From Pontivivens ytuae (GTDB lineage: Bacteria > Pseudomonadota > Alphaproteobacteria > Rhodobacterales > Rhodobacteraceae): DNA of 64,000 nt. The stretch is taken from contig NZ_CP064942.1 of assembly GCF_015679265.1 (NCBI RefSeq), positions 434,001 to 498,000 on the forward strand. The letters run 5' to 3'. Positions within the stretch are counted from its first letter, which is position 1. Each line of letters begins with the position of its first letter. The translations under genes and the position numbers were made by a program. Below, piece by piece: positions 41,972 through 51,413 of the stretch. The notes below the pieces were generated by a model. The model was not told where the DNA came from. It ran no database searches and saw only the letters and a list, made by a program, of their open reading frames with translations.

Positions 41972-42910
41972 TCAGCTCGCCTCGCCCACCGTGCCGCCGA
42001 GCTGGAGCGCCACACGCTCGGCCGCGAAGGCCAGCACCTCCTGCCGCGTGTTGCCGGCGACACCTTCGAGGAAGGGCCAGTCGGCCTCCATCGAGAAGAC
42101 GATGCCGTCGGTCTCCTCCGGCGTCATCACGTCGTCCCCGTCGAGCGCGTTCGCCACCCGGTCGCGTAGGGCGGTGAGGAAGACGCGTTGGGCCGCGACC
42201 TCGTCCAGATCCACCGGCGACGGGCCGTGGCCGATATGCAGCTGGTCCTTCGCGTCGTAGCGGGTCGCGAGCGTGTCGAGCTGGTCGAGCCAGGCCTCCA
42301 CATCCTCGAACGGGACGGCGGGCGCGCCGACATTCACCAGGTCGCCGATGAAGGCGAGGTCGGCCTCCTCGACCGTGACGGTGAGGGTGGATTCCGCCTC
42401 GCTCGGACCGAAGATGTCGAAGCGGAGCGTGGTGCCGCCGATCTCGCGCACCTCTCCGTCGGAGACGACGGTGGCGTCGGCCACGGCTTCCGTCAGCACC
42501 TCCTGCGTCGGGAAGCGGTCGCCGTGGCGCTGGTTGCGCATCTCGATGAAGCCGCGGCCATCGGTGCGGATCGAGGCGAGCGTGGTGGCATCGGTGATCA
42601 CCTCGGCCTCCGGGAACGCCTCGAGCCAGACGGGCAGACCGCCGTAGTGGTCGGTGTGGGCGTGGCTGATGATGATGGCGGTCACCGGCTGCGCGGTGGT
42701 GGCGCGCAGGTGGCGTAGGGCGCGCTCGGCCTCCGGCAACAGGCGCTGGGTGTCGATGAGGACGGTGCCGGCCTCTGTCTCGAACCAGTGGGTGTTGACG
42801 CTGTCGACGTCGCGGACCTGGCTCGCATAGCTGTGCACGGTCAGATCGTCGGCGAGCGCCATGCCCGGCATGAGCGCGAGGGTCAGGGCGAGGTTGCGGA
42901 AGGTGGTCAT
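41972..42910 (-). CDS. exported MBL-fold metallo-hydrolase
   Basis: 312 residues from ATG 42910, with a signal peptide (MTTFRNLALTLALMPGMALA). A class B-like metallo-beta-lactamase fold: the zinc site SHAHTDHYGG (HxHxDH), then FIGDLVN and the late HIGHGPSP. It is a periplasmic hydrolase of unknown substrate; lactones, thioesters or sulfate esters are possible. It is divergent from a TetR gene, and two identical-type operators lie between the starts. Confidence 0.88.
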   Translation of the reverse strand: MTTFRNLALTLALMPGMALADDLTVHSYASQVRDVDSVNTHWFETEAGTVLIDTQRLLPEAERALRHLRATTAQPVTAIIISHAHTDHYGGLPVWLEAFPEAEVITDATTLASIRTDGRGFIEMRNQRHGDRFPTQEVLTEAVADATVVSDGEVREIGGTTLRFDIFGPSEAESTLTVTVEEADLAFIGDLVNVGAPAVPFEDVEAWLDQLDTLATRYDAKDQLHIGHGPSPVDLDEVAAQRVFLTALRDRVANALDGDDVMTPEETDGIVFSMEADWPFLEGVAGNTRQEVLAFAAERVALQLGGTVGEAS

Positions 42911-42945
42911 CTTGATACTCCAATGCTGCGGTCGGGCGTCCATTC

Positions 42946-42961
42946 TTGACGCCTGTGTCAA
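42946..42961. promoter_or_regulatory. TetR-type operator, site 1
   Basis: TTGAC-GCCTGT-GTCAA, a 5-6-5 inverted repeat with CTT before and G after. It is one of a pair in the MBL-TetR divergent region, 36 bp upstream of the MBL start. Confidence 0.75.
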
Positions 42962-42982
42962 AGTTGGGGTGGGAAGGCATTC

Positions 42983-42998
42983 TTGACGAGAGTGTCAA
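42983..42998. promoter_or_regulatory. TetR-type operator, site 2
   Basis: TTGAC-GAGAGT-GTCAA, the same architecture as site 1, 37 bp further on and about 46 bp before the TetR ATG. Both share TTGACG....GTGTCAAAG with only the spacer changed. Confidence 0.75.
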
Positions 42999-43043
42999 AG
43001 ACGGAGATGTGGAAACAAACCGTCACCCGCTGGAGGGGCCCGA

Positions 43044-43634
43044 ATGGTCGGCATCCGGAAATTCGACGAGGCAAAGCTGATCAAGGACGCGATGCGCACC
43101 TTCTGGGCGCGGGGTGCGGCGGCGACCACGATGGCGGACCTCGCGATGGCGACGGGGGTGCAGCGCGGCAGCCTTTACAACGCCTATGGCGACAGGGAGA
43201 CGCTGCTGATCGCGGCGCTCGACCTCTATGCCACGCGGTGGCGGGCGCAAGCGGTGCAGGCGCTCACCGATCCGGAGCCAGAGGCGGCGGTGGCGGGGTT
43301 CCTGCAGGTCCACACCGACCGCATGGCCGATCCTGGCAACCCGCCGGGCTGCCTGATGACGGAGGTCTCGATGGAGCTCGCCGATCTGTCGGAGGCGGTG
43401 GCGCAGCGGGTCGCGATGCACTTCCAACAGACCGAGGACGCGCTGCAGGCGTACTTCGAGGCGGCGCAGGGGCGTGGGGCGTTACACCCTCCGCTCCAGC
43501 CCCGGCCCAGCGCGCGCTTCGTCGTCGCCACCAGCCGCGGGATGGCGGTGATGCACAAGGCCCATGGCGGGCGGATCGACGTGGTGGAGGATGTGGCAGC
43601 CTCGGCCAGCCTGCTCTTTCGCCGGCCGAGGTGA
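43044..43634 (+). CDS. TetR-family transcriptional regulator
   Basis: 196 residues. The N-terminal HTH is AMRTFWARGAAATTMADLAMATGVQRGSLYNAYGDRETLL, the diagnostic part being GVQRGSLYNAYGDRE. The C-terminal ligand domain has a single conserved-type Cys in GNPPGCLMTEV. It is divergent from the exported MBL gene and very likely represses it and itself through the twin sites between them. Confidence 0.9.
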   Translation: MVGIRKFDEAKLIKDAMRTFWARGAAATTMADLAMATGVQRGSLYNAYGDRETLLIAALDLYATRWRAQAVQALTDPEPEAAVAGFLQVHTDRMADPGNPPGCLMTEVSMELADLSEAVAQRVAMHFQQTEDALQAYFEAAQGRGALHPPLQPRPSARFVVATSRGMAVMHKAHGGRIDVVEDVAASASLLFRRPR

Positions 43635-43641
43635 GGGGTGC

Positions 43642-46038
43642 TTAGCCGGCGGCCTTGAGCTCCGGCGTTGCTTCGGCGGCGTGCTCCACCGGCTCCCATT
43701 GCAGATCGCCCGCGTAGCGCCAGGCCATCCGGCCCGTCTCGTCGAGCGCGAAGAGGTGGAGCCAGCGGTTGTCGAAGAGTGCGCGCACGCCGTCATGGCG
43801 GCCGAGGATCTCGGCCATCGCCTCGCGCGGAGCCTCGATGCAGACCGACAGGCGCAGCGGGTCGTGAACATGGCCCTCGCCATCGTGGACCGACTGCCAG
43901 GGCAGCCCGGCGCGCAGGGTGCCGCCGTTCCCCTCGATCACGCCGATGCCGCCCGTGACGTTGTGCAGGAGCTTGTTGCCCGAGCCGAAGAGCGTCGGCG
44001 CCACGGTCGAGCCGTAATACTGCAGGCTGATCCAGCTCGCGACCACGACGGGCGCGGTCATGATGAGCTCCAGCACGCTGAAGCTCTCGTCCTGCCGCCA
44101 GTCGTAGTCGTGGAGGAAGGCGCGGCCGGCGAGGCTCTTGCCCGCGGTCCGCTGGCGTGGTGCAGCGACGAAGGCCTTGCACCCGGCGAGCGCCCATTCG
44201 GGGCGGGTCTCGGCCCAGTCGCGGCTGCGGATCGCGATGTCCCCCTCCCCCGCGGCGCGCGGCAGGCGCAGCGCCCGCTCGGCCCGGGTGCTCTGCCCGG
44301 CGGTGGCGAGCCAGCTCTCGGCTTGGCGGAGGTCGTTGGCATGGTCCTTCGACGGGTGGTCGTCGGCATAGATCGTGACGGCGTCCGTCGTGGTGTCGTG
44401 CAGCGCGCCGAGGAAGAGAGTGTCCGCCGGAACCTCGATCCCCCGCGGCCGGAGTGCCGCGCGCACCTCCGCATCGTTGAGCAGGGCTGCGAGCAGGCGG
44501 GCGTTGACCTCGCCGGAATAGCCGCCGCAGGCGCCGCAGTGGAGGCCGCTGGCGTGGGGGTTGTTGACCACGTTGGCCCCGTGGCCCGCGAGCAGGATCA
44601 GCCGGGCGAAGTTGCTCGTGAGGGACATGGCGCGCAGCACCGTCTCCGCCGCGTCGGTCCGCGCGTCGAGATCGAGCGCGGGGTCGAGGCGCGGGGCGGG
44701 TTCAGCGGGCGCGGACGAGGGCGCAAGGCCCAGCGCGTCGCGCACCAGCTTGCCTGCGTAGATCGGGCCCGTCGCCTCGACAAAGGCGAAGGAGGAGACG
44801 GCGGCGAGCTTGAACCGGCCCCAGGCGCGGGCGGCGCGGGCCTTGAAGCGGGCGGTGAGATCCGCTTCCTCCTCGCCCGCCGCGGTGGTGGAGACGCCGG
44901 GGTTCAGGAGCACCGGCAGCCGCCGCTCCTCGACATCGGAGGCGAAGGACTTGTGCGCGACCGGCAGGCCGAAGAAGCCCGCGAAGCCGAGCGTGCGGAT
45001 GTTGGGATCGACGGCCTCCAGCCCGCGGCGGAAGATCTCCGACCGGACGTCGATGCAGAACGCGGCCTGCAGCGCGGGGCGGCTGTCGGAGGCCGCGGGC
45101 GCTGGCGCCGCGAAGGTCTGCGCGAGCTCCCGCTGGGCGGCGCGCTCGGCGGCCTCCTGCAGAATGGCGTCGATGACGTGATCCGCGGTCGGGGCGAGCG
45201 GGGCGGCGTGGGCGGTGCGCACCTCCGCCCACCGCGCGGCGATCTGGTCGGCGTGCTGGGTGAAGAGCGCCTCCTCCCACAGCAGCCGGATCGCGAGCAG
45301 GTCGGTGATGGTCGCGTCATGCTCGCCAGCGAGCTCCGCCTGCCAGAGGGTGTAGCGCGCATACTGCGCCCAGCCGCCAAGGGAGAGCAGGAGCTGGTGG
45401 AGGTAGGTCTCCAGCGCGTCATCCATCAGGCCCAGCGTCTCGATGGCGCGGGCGGTGGCGGCGGAGGCCGTCTCCGGCGCGTCGGCGACGAACTGGGCGA
45501 AGCCTGCGAGGCCCGCGATCTCTGGCGTCAGGTCGTGGGTCGCGACCTCGCGCCAGGCGGCATAGGCCCCCCTGCCCTTCGGCGCGGCCCAGAGCGCCTG
45601 GCCCTGGTCGAAATAGCCGGCGGTCCAGGCGCCGATCCGCTCGGCGAGGAGGCCGGGCCAGTCGGTGCCCGACGCCTCCGCCGCGAGATCGGCGATGGTG
45701 GGCAGGGCTTCGGGGGCGGCACGCTCGGCCCCCGCGGAGGTGCGCAGGGCAGCGAGGTCGGCCGGGGCGCCCGCCGGGGCGGTGGCGAGGGCCGCGGTCA
45801 GGTCCTCATCGGTGATGGTGCCGTCGGCGATGCGCGCGGCATACCACGTGCGGTCCATGGTGACCGGCGCTCCGGCGACGCGGCCGAGCCGGGCGGCGAC
45901 ATCCGCAAGGCCCTCCCCGGTCTGGCCGAGGAACGGGTTCACCGCGACGGAGGAGGCGAGCGGCCAGACCGGCGGGATCGCCCGGGCGGCGGCGTCGGTG
46001 GCGGCGGCGAGCGCTTCGGAAGAAAGCGAGAGGGTCAT
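43642..46038 (-). CDS. dabA: inorganic carbon transporter subunit DabA (DUF2309)
   Basis: 798 residues from ATG 46038. It is the cytoplasmic carbonic-anhydrase-like subunit of the DAB energy-coupled CO2/bicarbonate accumulation system. Zinc ligands match the family: C328 and D330 in CIDVRSE, and H486 with C501, fifteen residues apart, in GHGANVV and LHCGACGG. It lies 23 bp after dabB in one operon. The pair lets cells accumulate dissolved inorganic carbon, here probably for anaplerotic or low-CO2 growth rather than for a carboxysome, of which no trace is present. Confidence 0.95.
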   Translation of the reverse strand: MTLSLSSEALAAATDAAARAIPPVWPLASSVAVNPFLGQTGEGLADVAARLGRVAGAPVTMDRTWYAARIADGTITDEDLTAALATAPAGAPADLAALRTSAGAERAAPEALPTIADLAAEASGTDWPGLLAERIGAWTAGYFDQGQALWAAPKGRGAYAAWREVATHDLTPEIAGLAGFAQFVADAPETASAATARAIETLGLMDDALETYLHQLLLSLGGWAQYARYTLWQAELAGEHDATITDLLAIRLLWEEALFTQHADQIAARWAEVRTAHAAPLAPTADHVIDAILQEAAERAAQRELAQTFAAPAPAASDSRPALQAAFCIDVRSEIFRRGLEAVDPNIRTLGFAGFFGLPVAHKSFASDVEERRLPVLLNPGVSTTAAGEEEADLTARFKARAARAWGRFKLAAVSSFAFVEATGPIYAGKLVRDALGLAPSSAPAEPAPRLDPALDLDARTDAAETVLRAMSLTSNFARLILLAGHGANVVNNPHASGLHCGACGGYSGEVNARLLAALLNDAEVRAALRPRGIEVPADTLFLGALHDTTTDAVTIYADDHPSKDHANDLRQAESWLATAGQSTRAERALRLPRAAGEGDIAIRSRDWAETRPEWALAGCKAFVAAPRQRTAGKSLAGRAFLHDYDWRQDESFSVLELIMTAPVVVASWISLQYYGSTVAPTLFGSGNKLLHNVTGGIGVIEGNGGTLRAGLPWQSVHDGEGHVHDPLRLSVCIEAPREAMAEILGRHDGVRALFDNRWLHLFALDETGRMAWRYAGDLQWEPVEHAAEATPELKAAG

Positions 46039-46061
46039 CGTTCGTACTCCTTCGCGAGAGA

Positions 46062-47621
46062 TCAGGACGTGGACCGGCTGGACCAGCCGCCGAGCAGCCG
46101 GTCGAACACCGCGTTGGCGTAGAGCCCGTTCGAGAGGTGGACGCGCAGGCCCGCCGCCGCCGGGTGGTAGGCCCAGAGCGGGAACATGGCCTGTGCGACC
46201 GCCACGAGGCCGAAGCTGACGAGGGCGAGCACGATCAGCGCCCATTCCAGCGGCCCCGGCGCAGGCGTCGGCGGCAGGGTGCCGGACATCAGGCCCTCCG
46301 CCGCGGTCTGCAGCGCGAAGTAGCCGATGGCGGCGGCCACCGAATAGGCGGCGGTGCGGCGCGTCAGGATGCGCGGCGCGGCATCGGCGAGCCCCTGCGC
46401 CAGCAGGTAGGCGACGCCGAAGATCAGGATGGCGCCCAGCGCGATCGCCTGCGGCGACTTGCCGGTGAAGCCGAAGATCAAGCCCACCACGGCGTAGATC
46501 GCCAGGGCCAGCAGGAAGGCGCGGCCCACCGCGGCCCCGTTCGGGATCGCCACCGGACCCGGCCGCCGGATCGAGGCCACGCCCTCCACCGCCATGCCGG
46601 AGGCGAGGAACGCATGCGCCTTGTAGAGCGAGTGCGCCACGATGTGCAGCAGTGCGAGCGGGAAGAGCGCGAGGCCGCATTGCAGGATCATAAAGCCCAT
46701 CTGGGCGACCGTGGACCAGGCGAGCGAGGTCTTCACCGCCGGCTGGGTCAGCATCACCAGCCCGCCGAAGAGCGCCGTGAACCCACCGATCATTACGAGC
46801 ACGGCCAGCACGCCGGGCGAGAGCAGCATCACGTCGGCGAAGCGGATCAGCAGGAAGCCACCCGCGTTGATCACCCCGGCGTGGAGGAGAGCGGAGACCG
46901 GCGTCGGCGTCTCCATCACCTCGGTCAGCCAGCCATGGGTGGGGAACTGGGCGGATTTCAGGAGGGCCGCGACGGCGAGCAGGATCGCGACGGCGACGGC
47001 GATGCCCCCGCCCTCACCAAGGCGCGCGGCGGCCAGGATCTCGGCAATGTCGCCGGTGCCATACTGGATAAGCAGGAGGATCGCGGCGCCGATCAGCGCG
47101 GCATCGCCGAGGCGCGCGGTCACGTATTTCTTGCGCGCCGCCCGCTGGGCCGCCACCCGCTCGGGGTAGTGCAGCAGGAGCTTGTGGAGGAAGAGGCTCG
47201 TCGCGATCCAGGCGGCGACCAGTTGCAGCAGGCTGCCCGCCGTCACCAGCAGCATGACGGCGGCAAGCGTGGCGCAGAGCCAGCCGGTGAAGCTACCCTG
47301 CCGCGCCTCGCCGTCCATGTAGGTGGCCGCATAGCGCAGCACGACCCAACCGACGAAGGTGACGAGGAGGAGCATCACGGCGCTCAGCGCATCGAGCCGG
47401 ATCGAGAGGCCGAGCCCTGCGACGCCGATCAGCGGGCTGTTACCGCTGCCCGCCGCGATCAGTGTGATGGCCGAGAGGACGGCGACGCCAAAGGCGGCGA
47501 GCGCCGCGAGCTCCACGGTCTTGAGCACGGAGCCGGGGCGCTGCTCCGGCCCGCGAAAGGCGAGAAACGCGGCGAGGATCAGCGCGAGGGGTGCCAGAAG
47601 CGGCAGGAAGGCGAGCAGCAT
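46062..47621 (-). CDS. dabB: DAB membrane subunit DabB (NuoL/MrpA-like)
   Basis: 519 residues with about 13 hydrophobic segments. It belongs to the complex I/Mrp antiporter family: [30 protein letters not shown] is the typical core, with HAGVINAGG diagnostic. It forms the cation-coupled membrane channel that drives DabA. dabB is first in the operon and divergent from a LysR-type gene, which probably controls it. Confidence 0.93.
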   Translation of the reverse strand: MLLAFLPLLAPLALILAAFLAFRGPEQRPGSVLKTVELAALAAFGVAVLSAITLIAAGSGNSPLIGVAGLGLSIRLDALSAVMLLLVTFVGWVVLRYAATYMDGEARQGSFTGWLCATLAAVMLLVTAGSLLQLVAAWIATSLFLHKLLLHYPERVAAQRAARKKYVTARLGDAALIGAAILLLIQYGTGDIAEILAAARLGEGGGIAVAVAILLAVAALLKSAQFPTHGWLTEVMETPTPVSALLHAGVINAGGFLLIRFADVMLLSPGVLAVLVMIGGFTALFGGLVMLTQPAVKTSLAWSTVAQMGFMILQCGLALFPLALLHIVAHSLYKAHAFLASGMAVEGVASIRRPGPVAIPNGAAVGRAFLLALAIYAVVGLIFGFTGKSPQAIALGAILIFGVAYLLAQGLADAAPRILTRRTAAYSVAAAIGYFALQTAAEGLMSGTLPPTPAPGPLEWALIVLALVSFGLVAVAQAMFPLWAYHPAAAGLRVHLSNGLYANAVFDRLLGGWSSRSTS

Positions 47622-47677
47622 GTCAGGTCTCCCGATGGTCGGCGTGACGGTTGGGGAGCCATGTAGCGGCGCACCCT

Positions 47678-47702
47678 GATTATAGAAAATACATTGTTTA
47701 TC
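47678..47702. promoter_or_regulatory. AT-rich divergent control region of dabBA and lysR
   Basis: A 25-bp AT-rich block (from GATTATAG to GTTTATC) stands out in the GC-rich context between the dabB and LysR starts. It contains TATAAT on the minus strand. It is a probable promoter/LysR site. Confidence 0.5.
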
Positions 47703-47728
47703 CCGTTTCGTTCGCTTTAGTAGAACAC

Positions 47729-48622
47729 ATGGCCGAGCTGAACTATCACCATCTGCGCTATTTCTGGGCCGTGGCCCATGACGGGAACCTCACGCGGACG
47801 GCGGAGCGGCTGAACCTGTCGCAATCCGCCGTCTCCGTTCAGATCCGGACGTTGGAGGAGCATCTGGGCCACGCACTCTTCGAACGGCGGGGGCGGCAGC
47901 TTCACCTGACGGAGGCGGGGCGCATCGCGCTCGACCACGCGGACACGATCTTCGCCGCGGGGACGGAGCTGGTGGGCACGCTGAAGGAACGCGGGCGGAC
48001 GCGGCAGGCGATCCGTATCGGGGCGCTGGCAACGCTCTCGCGCAACTTCCACATCGAGTTCCTGCGCCCCATCCTCGGCCGGCCGGATGTGGAGGTCGTG
48101 CTGCGCTCGGGCACCACGGCCGAGCTGTTGCTGGGGCTGGAGACGCTGAACCTCGACGTCGTGCTGATGAACCAGCCGCCGCCGCGGGATGCGGCGACGC
48201 CCTTCGTCTCCCACCGCCTGGCGGAGGAGGCGGTGAGCCTTGTCGGCACGCCCGAGCTGGTCGCCGGGGGCGCAGATCTGCGCGATTATCTCAGTTCGCA
48301 GCCGGTGATCCTGCCGACGATCGAGACCAATGTGCGCATCGGCTTCGATGCACTGACCGACCGGCTGGGCCTGCGCCCGCAGATCGCTGCCGAGGTGGAC
48401 GACATGGCGATGATGCGTCTTCTGGCACGGGAGGGCGCGGGCCTCGCGGTCCTCCCGCCCATAGTCGTGCAGGACGAGCTGAGCGACGGGCGGCTGGTGG
48501 AGGCGGGGCATCTGCCGGGGATCAGCGAAACCTTCCACGCGATCACGATGAAGCGGCGTTTCCCGAACCCCCTGCTCACCGACCTGCTGGGCACCGTCCG
48601 GCCGGAGGCCAATCAGACATAG
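47729..48622 (+). CDS. LysR-family transcriptional regulator (dab-linked)
   Basis: 297 residues from ATG 47729. The N-terminal HTH reads HHLRYFWAVAHDGNLTRTAERLNLSQSAVSVQIRTLEE, with LNLSQSAVSVQI diagnostic. The effector domain follows. It is divergent from dabBA, the usual arrangement for its target, so it may sense carbon status. The last 10 bp overlap the VOC gene on the other strand. Confidence 0.9.
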   Translation: MAELNYHHLRYFWAVAHDGNLTRTAERLNLSQSAVSVQIRTLEEHLGHALFERRGRQLHLTEAGRIALDHADTIFAAGTELVGTLKERGRTRQAIRIGALATLSRNFHIEFLRPILGRPDVEVVLRSGTTAELLLGLETLNLDVVLMNQPPPRDAATPFVSHRLAEEAVSLVGTPELVAGGADLRDYLSSQPVILPTIETNVRIGFDALTDRLGLRPQIAAEVDDMAMMRLLAREGAGLAVLPPIVVQDELSDGRLVEAGHLPGISETFHAITMKRRFPNPLLTDLLGTVRPEANQT

Positions 48623-49110
48623 GCGCCGGAGGAGTAGGTGAGCTCGTAGCCGTGGCTGTAGAGCTCGAAGACGATGCCGAACGGATCCTCGACATAGACC
48701 ATGCGGTAGGGCTTTTCGCCCGGGTAGTACTCCCGCACCGGCATGCGCTGCCGTCCGCCCGCTGCAACGATGCGCGCGGCCAGTCCCTCAATGTCCGGGT
48801 CCTGCACGGCGAAGTGGAAGAGGCCATGGCGCTTGTAGTCGAGGTTGTTGTCCTGAGCGTAGTTGCCGGGAAACTCGAAGATCTCGATGCCGATCCCGTC
48901 GGCGGTGGACAGGTGGGCGATGCGCAGCGAACCCCAGCCCTCGCCGAAGACATCGGTGCACATCACGCCGATGGCGCTGTCATCCTCGACCGCCTCGGAG
49001 GGCTGCATGATGACGTAGAAGCCGAGGACCTCGGAGTAGAAGCGGACGGCCGCTTCGAGGTCGGGGACCGAGAGGCCGATATGGGAGAAGGTGCGGGGTG
49101 TGGTTGTCAT
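48613..49110 (-). CDS. VOC-family protein (glyoxalase/dioxygenase fold)
   Basis: 165 residues. A vicinal-oxygen-chelate fold: FSHIGLSVPDLEAAVRFYSEVLGF at the start and VYVEDPFGIVFELYSHGYE at the end supply the metal-ligand positions (His9 region, Glu in FELYSHG). It is likely a lactoylglutathione-lyase or extradiol-type enzyme of unknown substrate. It lies 69 bp after the racemase-like gene on the same strand and may be co-transcribed. Confidence 0.85.
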   Translation of the reverse strand: MTTTPRTFSHIGLSVPDLEAAVRFYSEVLGFYVIMQPSEAVEDDSAIGVMCTDVFGEGWGSLRIAHLSTADGIGIEIFEFPGNYAQDNNLDYKRHGLFHFAVQDPDIEGLAARIVAAGGRQRMPVREYYPGEKPYRMVYVEDPFGIVFELYSHGYELTYSSGAYV

Positions 49111-49179
49111 GCCATGCTCCTGCCAGACGCGTGTGAGGGGTCGTGGCAGGACAGATAGGTGGCGGCGGATGCGGGACGA

Positions 49180-50331
49180 TCAGCCGTGCTTGAGCACAGG
49201 GCTCTCCTCGCCCACGCCGCGCATCGGGGCCTCGAGCGCGGCGGCCAGGGCGTGGGGATCGAGGCCGAGGCCGGGGCGGTCGGGAATGCGCAGGCGGCCC
49301 TCGACCACCTCCACCGCATCGAGCCCGGCGAGGTCGTAGAACCAGTTGTGCATCATGTGGAACTCGACGGAATGGGCCGCCGGGTGGGCTGCCGCGACAT
49401 GCAGCGAGGCAAGGAAGAGCACCGCGGAGCTGGACGAGTGCAGTGTCAGCTCCGCCCCCGCCTCCTGCGCGATGTTGCCGACGGCCAGCGTCTCCTCCAC
49501 CCCGCCGCACGCCGAGACGTCGGGCATCAGGTAGCCCACGCCGGCCTCGGCGAGCCGGGCGAAGCTGGTGCGCCAGGGTAGTGTTTCGTTGCCGCAAAGC
49601 GGGATCGGCGCGCGGGCGGCAAGGCGGTCGTGCCCCTTCCAGTCGTCGGGGATGATCGGGGCCTCGAACCAACCCACCGCGTGGGGCACGAGCGCATCGG
49701 CGAAGCGGGCGGCGGCCTCCTCGTCCTTCGTGTAGTGCGCGTCCACGTAGAGGTCGACGTCCGGCCCGATGGCCGCGCGGGAGGCCGCAACGCGGGCCAC
49801 GTCGGTGTCGTGATCGGCACCGCCCACCTTGATCTTCACGCGGCGGTGGCCGCGCTGGACGTAGCTCACCAGCTCCTCGCCCAACCGCTCCGGCGTCTTG
49901 TCTGGGGCGTAGAGCCCGCCCGAGGCATAGACCGGCACCTCCGCCGACGTGCCGCCGAGGAGCTGCCAGAGCGGCACGCCCTCCTGCCGCGCGCGGATAT
50001 CCCAGAGCGCCATCTCCACCGCCGAGAGGGCGACGGCGAGGATGCCGTAGCGCCCGCTCATCACGCAGGCGTCGCGGACGCGGGCGTTGAGATCGCGGGC
50101 CTCCTCGAGAGTGCGACCAACCACCAGCGGGGCCACATCATCCTCGATGGTCGCCTGCAAGGCGGCTGTGGAGGCGTAGGAGGTCCAGCCCTCACCGACG
50201 CCGACCGTCCCGTCCTCGGCCGTCACGAAGCAGAAGAGCATCGGCTTGTGCGTCCAGGTCCGCCGCGCGTTGCGCTGTTGTCCCGACATCGGGATGCGGA
50301 CGGCCTTCACTTCGACTGACTTGATCTGCAT
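49180..50331 (-). CDS. mandelate racemase / muconate lactonizing enzyme family protein
   Basis: 383 residues. The enolase-superfamily barrel has the catalytic KxK in RVKIKVGG, metal ligands in YVDAHYTKDE, FEAPIIPDD and CGNETLPW, and LHSSSSAVLFLASLH near the end. The KIK motif suggests an MLE/MR-type racemase or lactonase acting on a carboxylate. It is divergently arranged with a LysR and a TTT transporter. The same 12-bp element lies upstream of it and of tctC. Confidence 0.88.
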   Translation of the reverse strand: MQIKSVEVKAVRIPMSGQQRNARRTWTHKPMLFCFVTAEDGTVGVGEGWTSYASTAALQATIEDDVAPLVVGRTLEEARDLNARVRDACVMSGRYGILAVALSAVEMALWDIRARQEGVPLWQLLGGTSAEVPVYASGGLYAPDKTPERLGEELVSYVQRGHRRVKIKVGGADHDTDVARVAASRAAIGPDVDLYVDAHYTKDEEAAARFADALVPHAVGWFEAPIIPDDWKGHDRLAARAPIPLCGNETLPWRTSFARLAEAGVGYLMPDVSACGGVEETLAVGNIAQEAGAELTLHSSSSAVLFLASLHVAAAHPAAHSVEFHMMHNWFYDLAGLDAVEVVEGRLRIPDRPGLGLDPHALAAALEAPMRGVGEESPVLKHG

Positions 50332-50377
50332 GTCCGGCCTCCTGTGGGCGCAGGTTAGGCAGCGGATCGCTCTTTCA

Positions 50378-50389
50378 GCAAATGCAAAG
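50378..50389 (-). promoter_or_regulatory. CTTTGCATTTGC element upstream of the racemase-like gene
   Basis: On the minus strand this reads CTTTGCATTTGC, identical to the element at 51337-51348 before tctC. It lies 47 bp upstream of the gene starting at 50331. It is a candidate LysR target shared by the two transcripts. Confidence 0.6.
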
Positions 50390-50409
50390 GTTCGAGTTTC
50401 ACTTGCAGA

Positions 50410-51300
50410 TCAGGCAACTCTCAACGTGTCGAAGACGGCGGCCATGCAGTCGCGGAAGACCGTGGCGGCCGGGGTGAGCGTGACGCCGCGCGGGGTGAGC
50501 ACGCCGTATTCCAGCGGGAAGGCCGGTGCGATCGGGATCACCTCCAGCGCCTCCGGAACGGCGCGGGCGGTCACGGGATCGGTGATCGCGTAGCCGAGGC
50601 CGCGGGCCGCCAGCATGCAGGCGACCTGGGAGGAGGACGTGCTCATGCCCGTGCGCGGCACGATGCCCGCGGCGGCGAAGATCGCTTCGGTCTGGCTTTG
50701 CAAGAGGGTGTCGGGGGTGAGCGCAATCAGCGGATGCTCGGCCAGCGCCCGGGGCTCCACCACCTTCTGCCCGGCGAAGGGGCCGCCGGGCGCGAAGACG
50801 GAGACGGCGTTCAGCGTGCCGAGCGGCTGGATGTCGAGCTGGTCGCCTGCGACCGGCAACGGGCCGAAGCCCACGTCGAACTGCCGGCCGCCCAGCCACC
50901 GCTCCATATCGCGGCGATGATGCGTCTCCACCGTCAGGTCCACGTCGGGCATCTGCGCCCGGAACGCGGCGGCTGCATCGGGCAGCGCGCCCCCGGCGAG
51001 GCGGGACATGACGACGACGCGCAGGCGGGCGTCGCCGCCCTGCTTTATGTCCTTCGCGATGTTGCCGAGCTGCTCGATGCCCGTCAGGATCCGCTCGGCC
51101 TCGCGGTGAAAGCGACGCCCCTCCCCGGTCGGACGCAGCGTGCGCTTGTCCCGGTGGAAGAGCGCGAAGCCGACCTCGTGCTCCAGGTTGGAGATCAGGC
51201 GCGACACGGCGGGCTGGCTCAGGTTCATCGCATCCGCCGCCGCCGACAGCGACCCCCGCCGCAGGACGAAGCAGAAGGCGGTGAGGGATTTCAGGTGCAT
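50410..51300 (-). CDS. LysR-family transcriptional regulator
   Basis: 296 residues. The HTH includes FCFVLRRGSLSAAADAMNLSQPAVSRLISNLEHEVG. It lies between the racemase-like gene (same strand, 78 bp on) and the divergent tctCBA-dctP operon, and a shared 12-bp element precedes both. It probably activates uptake and catabolism of one carboxylic acid (inference). Confidence 0.92.
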   Translation of the reverse strand: MHLKSLTAFCFVLRRGSLSAAADAMNLSQPAVSRLISNLEHEVGFALFHRDKRTLRPTGEGRRFHREAERILTGIEQLGNIAKDIKQGGDARLRVVVMSRLAGGALPDAAAAFRAQMPDVDLTVETHHRRDMERWLGGRQFDVGFGPLPVAGDQLDIQPLGTLNAVSVFAPGGPFAGQKVVEPRALAEHPLIALTPDTLLQSQTEAIFAAAGIVPRTGMSTSSSQVACMLAARGLGYAITDPVTARAVPEALEVIPIAPAFPLEYGVLTPRGVTLTPAATVFRDCMAAVFDTLRVA

Positions 51301-51336
51301 CGCAATTCATCCGCTTTTCGAAAGAGTCGATTTCAA

Positions 51337-51348
51337 CTTTGCATTTGC
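51337..51348 (+). promoter_or_regulatory. CTTTGCATTTGC element upstream of tctC
   Basis: Identical 12-mer to the reverse complement of 50378-50389. It lies between the LysR start (51300) and tctC (51414), followed by CTTATGAAATTGCA, which gives a LysR-like dyad TGCA...TGCA. Confidence 0.6.
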
Positions 51349-51413
51349 CTTATGAAATTGCACGCCCGACCATGAGGGGCAATGACAAAGCCACTGCTTG
51401 GGGAGGATGGGCG

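Noticed and set aside
43564..46122. Long open frame (about 852 codons) on the plus strand
   Set aside because: Antisense of dabA; no recognisable domain and compositionally typical of a GC mirror frame.
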